This document shows, piece after piece, positions 37,951 through 45,798 of a DNA stretch of 64,000 nt. The first letter of the stretch is position 1, and every line of letters begins with the position of its first letter. Below the pieces are notes generated by a model. The model saw nothing but the letters and a program-made list of their open reading frames with translations, did no database searches and was not told the DNA's origin. Origin of the DNA: Vibrio sp. HDW18 (GTDB lineage Bacteria; Pseudomonadota; Gammaproteobacteria; Enterobacterales; Vibrionaceae); NCBI RefSeq assembly GCF_011306175.1, contig NZ_CP049914.1, positions 535,488 to 599,487 of the forward strand, read 5' to 3'. The translations under genes were made by a program, and so were the position numbers.

Positions 37951-38298
37951 TTATCCCCAGAAACAGCCATAAGCATCGTCTTGTAATATCTCAAAGAAAA
38001 CCTCTAGAAATTTCACTTCAGGGATCGGTTCGTATGCATGCCATTTTAAATCTGATTTCATCCAGTAAATTTTCCATTCGTTCCGCGATTTGTAGTATTT
38101 GACTCTCGCTACTGGATGCTCAAGTTTTTCTGATGGGTCATCCCATCTGGGACGAATTTCGAAAATTTCGATTGCCTGCCCATCTAGACGATAGCCAATA
38201 TCAAGTTGATCTCGAATTTCTACTGGTGGTCGGCAATTTTCGAGATACTTTTCCACTGCCTTTTCGTAACGCTTTTGTTCAATTTCTGAGAATGCCAT
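37951..38298 (-). CDS. DUF3024 protein
   Basis: 115 residues. FEIRPRWDDPSEKLEHPVA and KIYWMKSDLKWHAYEP are the hallmarks of DUF3024, a small family common in vibrio cassettes; ends DAYGCFWG. Function unknown. Confidence 0.85.
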   Translation of the reverse strand: MAFSEIEQKRYEKAVEKYLENCRPPVEIRDQLDIGYRLDGQAIEIFEIRPRWDDPSEKLEHPVARVKYYKSRNEWKIYWMKSDLKWHAYEPIPEVKFLEVFFEILQDDAYGCFWG

Positions 38299-38377
38299 AT
38301 CTATTACCCCAAGAATTCAAATCCGAAGTTTACGACCAGCTCCATCTGCTGACTAGGATATTTTCAGAAAAAGTACA

Positions 38378-38498
38378 TAACGCCGCGTTAAGGGGTGCAG
38401 GCACGCAATACAAAAGCTACCGCACAGTGCCGTAACCACCGAACTCAACGCAAACTGAAAATGCCACGCGTGCCAAATCCCACTTAAACGCCTTGTTA
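38378..38498 (-). repeat. attC 14 (type F)
   Basis: TAACGCCGCGTTAAGGGGTG ... GCACGCAATAC ... ACGCCTTGTTA. The gene on its right reads through most of it. Confidence 0.9.
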
Positions 38499-38881
38499 TG
38501 TGACTTGGCCAAGTAGCTACTTGCTTGTTTTTCAAACAACATTTTAACCATTTGGTTATTCGTCTTCGCTACGGATACCCATTGCAAACCAGTTTCATCA
38601 ATATGCTGGAACTCAACTTGTAACTCGTACTTTCTAACTGAAAACAACGCTGAAAACATGCCTATTGTTAGTGCAAGTGGTGCTGTAAGTAATCCAAATG
38701 ACTCTGGACATATCATCCATACGACACTCGCAACAACTAAACCAATGCAGAAAATACGCAAAGCATGATCCTGAAAAGTGTTTGTTTTAACCCTTGCACC
38801 TTTAATTTTCGACAATGGATACTCGTCTTTTTTAAACGTGAAGATTGTGTTGCTTACATTAAAGTCTTCTTCATTAATCAA
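38417..38881 (-). CDS. Membrane protein whose C-terminus is encoded in attC
   Basis: 154 codons from a TTG preceded by AGGAGG. Two membrane helices near residues 43-60 and 64-80, then a beta segment; the layout recalls DUF6232-like small membrane proteins (tentative). The frame misses the usual TAA at the attC edge and ends 82 bases inside the site, adding about 27 attC-coded residues (HNKAFKWDLARVAF...). Confidence 0.62.
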   Translation of the reverse strand: MINEEDFNVSNTIFTFKKDEYPLSKIKGARVKTNTFQDHALRIFCIGLVVASVVWMICPESFGLLTAPLALTIGMFSALFSVRKYELQVEFQHIDETGLQWVSVAKTNNQMVKMLFEKQASSYLAKSHNKAFKWDLARVAFSVCVEFGGYGTVR

Positions 38882-38898
38882 AATAACCTCCTGTCACA

Positions 38899-39018
38899 TA
38901 ACGCCCGGTTAAGGGGCAGCCAACGCCACTACTAACTTTCCGAATAACACCGTAATCACAAAAACCAACGCATAGTAAAAATGCCGCGCGTTGGCTGTCC
39001 CTCTTGAACCGTTTGTTA
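38899..39018 (-). repeat. attC 15 (type B)
   Basis: Type B with CCGG/ACCG outer change (CCCGGTTAAGG / CTTGAACCG). Confidence 0.94.
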
Positions 39019-39021
39019 TAT

Positions 39022-39462
39022 TTATCTCTGAGATCTTGGTTTTATTGGTTTTATTGGTTTTATTGGTTTTTGTAATTTTACTGCACCACCATTACAGGTT
39101 GCGACACCTCTTTTGGGGTTGTTTTTTTCTATCTCATTTCGCTTTGTGCGTTGCTGAAGTTCTACTTTAGGCTTTTGAGGGTTGGTAACTCGTAAATTTG
39201 ATTGCTTAGCGGCCTCACTTACTTCGAGGGTCTTATAAGGGGTCAACTTTAGTTTCACTCTATGCATTTGTGAGGCATTAGCCTCTGCTCCTAATTCAAA
39301 TACAACAAATTTGCCTCCAGCCTTACCTTTAGCATTTAATCCGAAGCTTACCTCTAATTCCACCTCATCCATAATGAAGAAGGGGGAGTCACTTTTAGAG
39401 GCTTCAATTAGCTCCTTTTTAACATCATCAATAAACTCTTTAAGACTTATGTTTCCCTTCAT
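39022..39462 (-). CDS. Trypco2-domain protein with KPI repeats
   Basis: 146 residues. Residues 1-75 match the trypsin-co-occurring domain 2 pattern: SLKEFIDDVKKELIEAS, DEVELEVSFGL, KFVVFELGAEA, KLKLTP. In other genomes this domain sits beside trypsin-like proteases and NLR-like conflict systems (family knowledge). No protease is in this cassette. The tail is basic and ends in a tandem KPIKPIKPIKP coded by a 9-bp DNA repeat at ~39031-39066, which could vary in length. Confidence 0.72.
   Translation of the reverse strand: MKGNISLKEFIDDVKKELIEASKSDSPFFIMDEVELEVSFGLNAKGKAGGKFVVFELGAEANASQMHRVKLKLTPYKTLEVSEAAKQSNLRVTNPQKPKVELQQRTKRNEIEKNNPKRGVATCNGGAVKLQKPIKPIKPIKPRSQR
39031..39066. repeat. 9-bp tandem repeat (TTTTATTGG) in the Trypco2 gene
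   Basis: About four units of TTTTATTGG; in frame, each adds Lys-Pro-Ile to the protein tail. Confidence 0.8.
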
Positions 39463-39488
39463 TTGGTTCTCCTGCTCCGAATAAAATA

Positions 39489-39610
39489 TAACGCCCGCCT
39501 AAGGGGCTGGCAACGCATTTCACTAAACTCAAACACAACAACCGTAACCACCGCGGCTCAATGGGACTGGAAACGCCACGCGTTGACAGTCCCTCTTGAG
39601 GCGTTTGTTA
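39489..39610 (-). repeat. attC 16 (type A)
   Basis: VCR consensus; heads a gene-free cassette. Confidence 0.95.
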
Positions 39611-40021
39611 GTTTCGTAGCCTATTGTTTAGCAATAACTTTTTAAATAAATTTTTTTGAAAACTATTTTACGCAAATGCATCGAGCAAACACACGTCCAG
39701 AGCCAAAAGCTGTGAAGTGAGCTGCCAAACTTACAGCGCTCAAGGTTGAGTTGGCCACTTACCGAATTTCCGACAAAGAAAGTGCAATTTCAGCGACGAT
39801 GCTGCCTTTTGCGCAACTAAGTTGGCAGTGTTGAACATCCAGCAACATTGAAGCATCGAGGTTTGATGGTTTTCTGCAACTTTGAAACTGCTGAACTTTC
39901 AACGCTTTCTACCAAATCAGCATCAAGCAAAACTCAAAAGCCCAACGTGCAGTTTAAATGCTAAAAGCTGATTTTTCAGAGCCTTGAGTTTGAATTTTTG
40001 ATGGATTTTCCTGATAGAAAC
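39611..40021. other. Gene-free cassette, family Q
   Basis: 411 bases, no credible gene. It begins TTTCGTAGCCTATTG and shares most of its length with the IS66-split cassette at 44770/47372; its end also matches 21213-21310. Confidence 0.75.
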
Positions 40022-40140
40022 TAACGCCCAGCTAAGGGGCTGACAACACACAGCCACACTCAACATTAACAACCGTAATCACTGATGCTAACCGTACCGA
40101 AGATGCCACGTGTTGACAGTCCCACTTGAGCTGTTTGTTA
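40022..40140 (-). repeat. attC 17 (type D)
   Basis: Same as attC 10, as part of a duplicated cassette. Confidence 0.93.
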
Positions 40141-40341
40141 GGTGCAGTGTCTAAGTTTTAGTGTGATTCTCACCGCACTACTATCCGATTTTCGTGATTC
40201 TCAGTCGTTTGCTCGACCAAAATCACAGTTGCATAATAGCTGTAAATCAACAACTTATGCACCATTAATCACACGATAAGCCTCACATATTGAAGTGAAG
40301 TTATAAGGATATAGAGATATATGATTATTGGAGTATAAACT

Positions 40342-40800
40342 ATGACAGAATCAGCACATAATAAAACCAAACGTAAGCTCATAAATAACATCAAAGATAT
40401 TAAGCCAACACATCAGATAGCGATATTTTATAACAACTTTGATGAAGCCATTGAATTCAATGATTTGATGCAGAAGATTAAAAAACCTGTCAGTGCTGCA
40501 TTCAAAAGTATCACTATGATTTGGGTGCTGAGATTAAAAAATCAGTTCAATTATGGTGTAGTCGGTTACATTCAAATTCTCACCACTGCCGAACTTGATT
40601 TGAAATTGCTTAACAAAGTGCTCGCAAAATACACACGTGAGAACCAAGTTAGAACAGTACAACGTCCATTTGACCGAGAAAAATATACAGATACAGTATC
40701 AAAGCAAAAGCTTGCCAATTTAGCCGCCTATTTAAGCTCAGAAACAAGCCCAAGGCGATATGCCATAACTAACAAGCCACAAATTAATAAAAACGCTTAG
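40342..40800 (+). CDS. Plus-strand cassette protein, unknown (152 aa), copy 2
   Basis: Differs from the 34798 copy at two residues (Ile for Thr near 25, Ile for Phe near 37); upstream 200 bases are also the same. Same opposite orientation and own promoter region. Confidence 0.68.
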   Translation: MTESAHNKTKRKLINNIKDIKPTHQIAIFYNNFDEAIEFNDLMQKIKKPVSAAFKSITMIWVLRLKNQFNYGVVGYIQILTTAELDLKLLNKVLAKYTRENQVRTVQRPFDREKYTDTVSKQKLANLAAYLSSETSPRRYAITNKPQINKNA

Positions 40801-40913
40801 AATTGATTACAGAGCGATTATTGACAGTTTATATCACCTCCGCGTGGAGATAATATATTGAATGAAAACACACATCAGACTTTTCCACTTCAACTCTATA
40901 AGCTTTCACTATG

Positions 40914-41201
40914 TTAATCAATTTCATGATAATCTAAAACTACGATTTTTCCATCACGATCACGGGTTAAAACTAATTTTTCAAAATCCTTGCATTGAAA
41001 AACTTTATGTTCCTTTCGTTTAATTTCACTTTTCAGTGCTTGGGCTAAATCTTCAATCATATCTAAATGTAATGCTAAAAGCTTTTTATCTTCTGTTGTG
41101 TACTTCTGCACCTCGGAAGCGATGCACCACTCATTAACCGCGCGCTGTGCACAACCATCCTCTATAGTTTTTTCTAGTTTGGCAAATAACCATTTAAGCA
41201 T
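40914..41201 (-). CDS. Small cassette protein (95 aa), copy 2
   Basis: Paralogue of 35370-35657; the C-terminal half is identical while the N-terminal half has many substitutions, unlike the neighbouring plus-strand gene, which is almost unchanged. Confidence 0.65.
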   Translation of the reverse strand: MLKWLFAKLEKTIEDGCAQRAVNEWCIASEVQKYTTEDKKLLALHLDMIEDLAQALKSEIKRKEHKVFQCKDFEKLVLTRDRDGKIVVLDYHEID

Positions 41202-41227
41202 GTTTTTACTCCTTTTGTGAAGCAACC

Positions 41228-41349
41228 TAACGCCCGCCTAAGGGGCTGGCAACGCATTACACTAAACTCAAACACAACAACTGCAACCACCGCGGCTCAT
41301 TGGGACTGGAAACGCTACGCGTTGACAGTCCCTCTTGAGGCGTTTGTTA
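41228..41349 (-). repeat. attC 18 (type A)
   Basis: VCR consensus; belongs to the small membrane-anchored protein cassette. Confidence 0.95.
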
Positions 41350-41352
41350 TGC

Positions 41353-41673
41353 CTATTTTTTATCCCAGCCCACAACAGATCCATTTTCGACAATAATTCT
41401 TAAGTTGTAGCGGTTTTTACCTGCTTTATCATATTTCCACGTTTCTTTAACTTTGGTCTTTAACACTTTCTGATCTATATCTAACGGCTTTCCAAGAGAA
41501 TCTATTAGTTGCTCTTCTGTTTGGCCTTCCCAGATGGTTTTTTTCATCAACCTATCAACTAATTCAGCATTTCCATATTTAGCCATTAGTCTCTGCCGTT
41601 TTTTCTTATCGAGGTAACCACTTATGACAATAATCACAACAACAAACACTAAGAACCAAACTAGCAATTCCAT
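41353..41673 (-). CDS. Small membrane-anchored protein, unknown
   Basis: 106 residues: N-terminal membrane helix (MELLVWFLVFVVVIIVIS), a short basic stretch, then a soluble domain with WEGQTEEQLIDSLGKP and TWKYDKAGKNRYNLRI, similar in style to small BamE/SmpA-like folds. The 125 bases upstream hold two ATTACACACTAT repeats. Function unknown. Confidence 0.68.
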   Translation of the reverse strand: MELLVWFLVFVVVIIVISGYLDKKKRQRLMAKYGNAELVDRLMKKTIWEGQTEEQLIDSLGKPLDIDQKVLKTKVKETWKYDKAGKNRYNLRIIVENGSVVGWDKK

Positions 41674-41813
41674 AAATTCCTCTCTCAAGATTAGTTAGCA
41701 TTACTTAGCCGACAGTGAAACCATCAACTATTACACACTATCGTACTGTATAATCACATTACACACTATGACACCATACACATAAAAAGGGACTAGAAGC
41801 CGACTAATAGGCA

Positions 41814-41933
41814 TAACGCCCGCCTAAGGGGCTGGCAACGCACAAACCAACTTAACGCACGGCAAATTCACCACAAATATCACCGCACACTAAAAATGCC
41901 ACGCGTTGACAGTCCCTCTTGAGGCGCTTGTTA
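41814..41933 (-). repeat. attC 19 (type C)
   Basis: Type C arms, GGCGCTTGTTA end; heads a gene-free cassette. Confidence 0.94.
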
Positions 41934-42402
41934 TGCTTAAACTTCAACGCCTTACGTTTAACTTTTTCAACGATAACTCAGCTGAAAAATCCGCGCCATG
42001 CTCAAAAGCTAACAACCCGAAATCGATCATTATTTGAGATGAATAATTCTGCGTTTTCCAAGCCAAACTCACCGCGAATTGGCTCAAGTTTCAAATGAGG
42101 CAATCGCACAAATCTTACAGCGCCAGCAGCATTGCTTTTTCATTAGACAGCGCAAAACAATGCTCAACTGCCGATGCGCTTTGGTGCCAATAAGCCAAAA
42201 AATCCCGAACACTTAAAGCGATTTTGAGCCAGCGATATTGGCCACAAACAAGCACAAAACCGAAATGAGGCAAGTGCTCAGCATTCAACACACCAAAACA
42301 TTGCCTGTTCATTAGGCAGCGACGAACAATGTTAAATTGCCGACAAACCATCACGAAATGCCAAAGTAAACTTTCAACCATATGATTTAACTGGATTAAG
42401 CA
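41934..42402. other. Gene-free cassette, family P
   Basis: 469 bases; two AATGAGGCAA / CATTAG-CAGCG modules (around 42095-42180 and 42265-42345). Second half matches 29538-29912. A 105-codon frame here is just the module read in reverse and is not called. Confidence 0.75.
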
Positions 42403-42521
42403 TAACGCCCAGTTAAGGGGTGAAGCACGCAATACCTATGTTACTGCATGGCACTTCAACACCGAAACCACCGCATACCAAAAATGCCACGCGTGCTGAA
42501 TCCCTCTTGAACTGTTTGTTA
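42403..42521 (-). repeat. attC 20 (type F)
   Basis: CCCAGTTAAGGGGTGAAGCACGC arm; gives the stop codon of the DUF2971 gene. Confidence 0.92.
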
Positions 42522-43238
42522 TATTTTTACGAACTCCAACCCAAACTTATCTTTGGCCTTCTCTGCTTGATACCACTGCAAGTGAGCCCACTCAGAACCG
42601 GAAAGTAATGTTTTTAGCGTAACTTTGTCACGTTGGTTCATACGTAAACCCAAAGCGATTGATCTAACAGACAAAGGATCAAACTTAAGAGCCCCACTTT
42701 CATGGCGAATAAGTCGAACCTCTTTCTCGTATCGCCAATTGATGTACTTTGTCACCATTATTGAACTTAAAATATCAGATGCTATTTGGTATTCATTGTT
42801 ACCATTTGGAATTTTGTCGAAAAACTTAATTCGCTCAATTACACCTTTATATGGTAGCTCCGACTGATAGATTACATCTTCGAGGTGGAAGTGCTCACTA
42901 TTTTCTCTTAAATGTTGCTCGTCAAATCCCAAACAAAAGCCTTTGTGCTCATCAGAATAATGTGACCACATTAATTGGTTTTTTCGTGTACGACTAAAAG
43001 AGCAGATCCCCGCGCGTTCAAGGTTTTCGGCTAGTGTCTTTTCCACAATCTTTTTTCTTGTATTGGCGAGATTGTGATGTCTCCATATTGCCTCCAAAAA
43101 TTCAGGAAAAATCATTTGACACTCAAATGGGTCGTTTAATGTACTTGGTTTTGCAAACCATAATTCTCTATTTATTAAAAGTTCTATTGATGATTTATTG
43201 AACGCTCTATATTTGAATATTGATTTTGTTGATTTCAC
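42519..43238 (-). CDS. DUF2971 protein 1
   Basis: 239 residues from a GTG preceded by AGGAAG. Family blocks: LWFAKPSTLNDPFEC (~27-41), ICSFSRTRKNQLMWSHYSD (~78-96), HKGFCLGFD and YEKEVRLI. DUF2971 proteins are common in mobile DNA and defence islands; activity unknown. Distantly related to the second copy at 47655. Confidence 0.88.
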   Translation of the reverse strand: MKSTKSIFKYRAFNKSSIELLINRELWFAKPSTLNDPFECQMIFPEFLEAIWRHHNLANTRKKIVEKTLAENLERAGICSFSRTRKNQLMWSHYSDEHKGFCLGFDEQHLRENSEHFHLEDVIYQSELPYKGVIERIKFFDKIPNGNNEYQIASDILSSIMVTKYINWRYEKEVRLIRHESGALKFDPLSVRSIALGLRMNQRDKVTLKTLLSGSEWAHLQWYQAEKAKDKFGLEFVKI

Positions 43239-43256
43239 TGAAACTTCCTAAAAATA

Positions 43257-43375
43257 TAACGCCCTGCTAAGGGGTGAGCAACGCACAAACCAGCTCACCG
43301 CAAACACCGTAATCACAAAAACCAACGCACACCAAAAATGCCGTGCGTTGCGAATCCCTCTTGAGCAGTTTGTTA
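43257..43375 (-). repeat. attC 21 (singleton)
   Basis: CCCTGCTAAGGGGTGAGC arm with a type B-like centre (CACCGTAATCACAAAAACCAACGC). Confidence 0.9.
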
Positions 43376-43637
43376 ACTGGCCAGTGCTGAAGGTTTCCAC
43401 TGCACTTTTAGCGTATCAAAAAATCACCCTACTCTTCGCTTGGTGTCTTCAATTCTAGTGCTGGCTTTTTAACCATGAAAAATCCGCAAGCTTCACGCGT
43501 TGCTATCGTTGGCTGCTCCCAAGCTCCACACAAATCTTTGAGGTTGTTTTTGCTCGCTCAAAATGCCTGCATTGACCACAACGAAACATTCGTAAATTCC
43601 TTTTCTCAAATGTTGATAGATTTTCCGCTTTGCCAGT
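43376..43637. other. Gene-free cassette (262 bases)
   Basis: No start-stop frame of credible length on either strand; no match to the other gene-free families was seen. Cassette ends pair over GTTAACTGGC. Confidence 0.65.
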
Positions 43638-43760
43638 TAACGCCCGCCTAAGGGGCTGGCAACGCATTACCACAAAACTCAATCACAACAACCTTAACCA
43701 CCGCGGTTCAATGGGACTGGAAACGCCGCGCGTTGACAGTCCCTCTTGAGGCGTTTGTTA
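43638..43760 (-). repeat. attC 22 (type A)
   Basis: VCR consensus; its GTTA end is the stop of the next gene. Confidence 0.95.
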
Positions 43761-44225
43761 TAGCGCATTTTCTCGCGCTTGCATTACAGACATGACTTTT
43801 GCCAACACACTTGGAATACCAGTACCTTTGAGATATTCAACACTTGTTGGGTGACTGGTCGTTTCATCGAATCGTTCATGAAACGTGCTTTGTTTATCAA
43901 TGATGACAGAAGGTAGTTCATAGCCATCAGCGTTAAACTGATCAGCTGTAATATCAATAATGTAACCTTGGCATACTAGCCATGCGTGAGTCTGGTTTGA
44001 GTTATCTCCTAACCCGTGTCCGCAAATATAGTCACTTTCTAGACCATGGTACTTCAATAAATATAAGCCAAGTAAATCAGTAGCATCTCCACAGCAGCCA
44101 GCAGGAAAGCCTGATGAAAAATAAAAGCTAGTCATACTATGAAAGTCAGCTTTCTTAAATCGAGCTAAAATCTCTCGAATTTGATAGATCTTTTTTTCGA
44201 TATCTTTATTCAAACGAAACTCCAA
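43758..44225 (-). CDS. Putative transglutaminase-like (Cys-His-Asp) protein
   Basis: 155 residues from a TTG preceded by AGGTG. GFPAGCCGDATDLLGLYLL (Cys near 44), then THAWLVCQGYIIDITADQF (His near 79, Asp near 91) fits the order and spacing of a papain/transglutaminase-type catalytic triad. Some bacterial members are conserved hypothetical cassette proteins; substrate unknown. No signal peptide, so cytoplasmic. Confidence 0.65.
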   Translation of the reverse strand: MEFRLNKDIEKKIYQIREILARFKKADFHSMTSFYFSSGFPAGCCGDATDLLGLYLLKYHGLESDYICGHGLGDNSNQTHAWLVCQGYIIDITADQFNADGYELPSVIIDKQSTFHERFDETTSHPTSVEYLKGTGIPSVLAKVMSVMQARENAL

Positions 44226-44240
44226 AGTTCACCTGCGCTA

Positions 44241-44360
44241 TAACGCCCGATTAAGCAGTGAGCAACGCCTAAACCAACTCAACGCATTACAACGTAAACA
44301 CTCATGTTCAAGCATGACGCTAATGCTATGCGTTGCGAATCTGTCTTGAATCGATTGTTA
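44241..44360 (-). repeat. attC 23 (type E)
   Basis: CCCGATTAAGCAGTGAGC ... CTTGAATCGATTGTTA. Sites 33 and 44 are the same and carry the same cassette. Confidence 0.93.
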
Positions 44361-44647
44361 GGTCACGACCAAATTCGTACAAGGTCTCTCGTTAATTATT
44401 GATTATCAAATGGAATTGAAGAAAAAGACAAAAATCGAAGCCGAAGTATTTGTCATAGCTCTACCTTGAGGTCTTGCGGGCGTCACTCTTCAATCGTGCC
44501 CCGATTAAGGTGCGCACGAAAGCGCCTCAAGGGTATCATAGAAATGACCAATATTCGTCCTTTTTGCCTTATTTCCTCTATATCTTATTTACTCTTCAAT
44601 ACTCACTCGACACCATCTTACATTGCTCATGTGATCCCGTCGTGACC
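44361..44647. other. Gene-free cassette, family E, copy 1
   Basis: 287 bases bounded by GGTCACGAC and GTCGTGACC (perfect inverted repeat). Internal stem CTTGAGG / CCTCAAG around an attC-like block CCGATTAAGGTGCGCAC. No protein frame. Near-identical to 53904-54190 and 60835-61121. Confidence 0.8.
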
Positions 44648-44769
44648 TAACGCCCGCCTAAGGGGCTGGCAACGCATAACACTAAACTCAAACACAACAA
44701 CCGTAACCACCGCGGCTCAATGGGACTGGAAACGCCGCGCGTTGACAGTCCCTCTTGAGGTGTTTGTTA
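44648..44769 (-). repeat. attC 24 (type A)
   Basis: VCR consensus with GAGGTG for GAGGCG at the outer core. Confidence 0.94.
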
Positions 44770-44988
44770 GTTTCGTAGCCTATTGTTTAACCATAATTTT
44801 TTAAACAAATTTGCTTGAAAGTCATTTTACGCAAAAGCATCAAGCAAGCGCACGTCCAACGCCTAAAGCTGTGACGTTGGCAGCCAAAACTTAAAACGAG
44901 CAAGGTTAAGTTGACCACGGTTAAGAGTCCGCGACAAAGAAAGCCATATCACAGCGATGATTCAGCCTTTTATGAAACCAAGCTGACC
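44770..44988. other. Gene-free cassette, family Q, left part
   Basis: Starts TTTCGTAGCCTATTG like 39611. Interrupted by IS66-B; continues at 47372. Confidence 0.75.
44981..44988. repeat. 8-bp target duplication of IS66-B (left)
   Basis: AGCTGACC, repeated at 47364-47371 right after the element. Confidence 0.93.
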
Positions 44989-45068
44989 GTAAACGCGTCA
45001 TAAACCCCACATTCTAATCAATCTCGGTACGCCCTAAGATCAAACCTCAAACTACAAGGAGATCTGAA

Positions 45069-45389
45069 ATGGCAAAGCGGCGTACCGACCAAGAATGGCA
45101 AACCCTGTTCGAGCAATACGAATCCAGTCAACTCTCTCAGCGTGTGTTCTGCGAGCGCCATGATCTGAGTCTTTCGACCTTCTACGCAAAGCGTCAACAA
45201 TTGCATTGCTCTGGGCAATCTCAAGCAGGTGGCTTTATCAAAGCGGAAGTCGTTGAAAAAACGACACGCTACCAGATGACTCAAACACCGATTGCCAACA
45301 TGACATTATTTATTAATGACGTTGAACTCAGCATCCCCCAGGGAACACCTGCCTCGTATCTGGCAGAGTTAATCGGAGCACTGTCATGA
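45069..45389 (+). CDS. tnpA: IS66 TnpA, element B copy 2
   Basis: Same protein as 27224-27544. Confidence 0.88.
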   Translation: MAKRRTDQEWQTLFEQYESSQLSQRVFCERHDLSLSTFYAKRQQLHCSGQSQAGGFIKAEVVEKTTRYQMTQTPIANMTLFINDVELSIPQGTPASYLAELIGALS

Positions 45390-45739
45390 AACGAATGCTG
45401 AGTGCTCCGAATGTTTACCTGTATCGGGAGTTTGTGGATTTTAGAAAGTCCATCAATGGTCTGGCGGCGATTATTGAATCTGAAACCGACTTACCATTAG
45501 GAAGCGGTGCGCTGTTCCTGTTTATCAATAAACAACGCGACAAAATCAAAGTCTTGTATTGGGATAAAACGGGCTTCGCTCTGTGGTATAAAAGATTGGA
45601 AAAAGCCAAATTCAAATGGCCCACTCAAGAGAAAAAACAGGTATACACCCTGACTCAATTTGACTTAGACAGACTGTTATCGGGCTTCACGATAATCGGC
45701 CATAAACCGATAAAAATAGACAATATTACAATGAGTTAA
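45386..45739 (+). CDS. tnpB: IS66 TnpB, element B copy 2
   Basis: Same protein as 27541-27894; ATGA overlap with tnpA. Confidence 0.9.
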   Translation: MKRMLSAPNVYLYREFVDFRKSINGLAAIIESETDLPLGSGALFLFINKQRDKIKVLYWDKTGFALWYKRLEKAKFKWPTQEKKQVYTLTQFDLDRLLSGFTIIGHKPIKIDNITMS

Positions 45740-45798
45740 TCTCGATAAAAGTCAGTTACACCAAGCCTTAGAGTGGCGTTTTTAGTATAATAAATGCC

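Noticed and set aside
38133..38435. 100-codon plus-strand frame
   Set aside because: Lies opposite the well-supported DUF3024 gene and runs into attC.
42115..42432. 105-codon minus-strand frame, and similar ones at 29653, 37428 and 63406
   Set aside because: They follow the family P DNA modules in reverse; the frames are not conserved in length or start and have no ribosome site.
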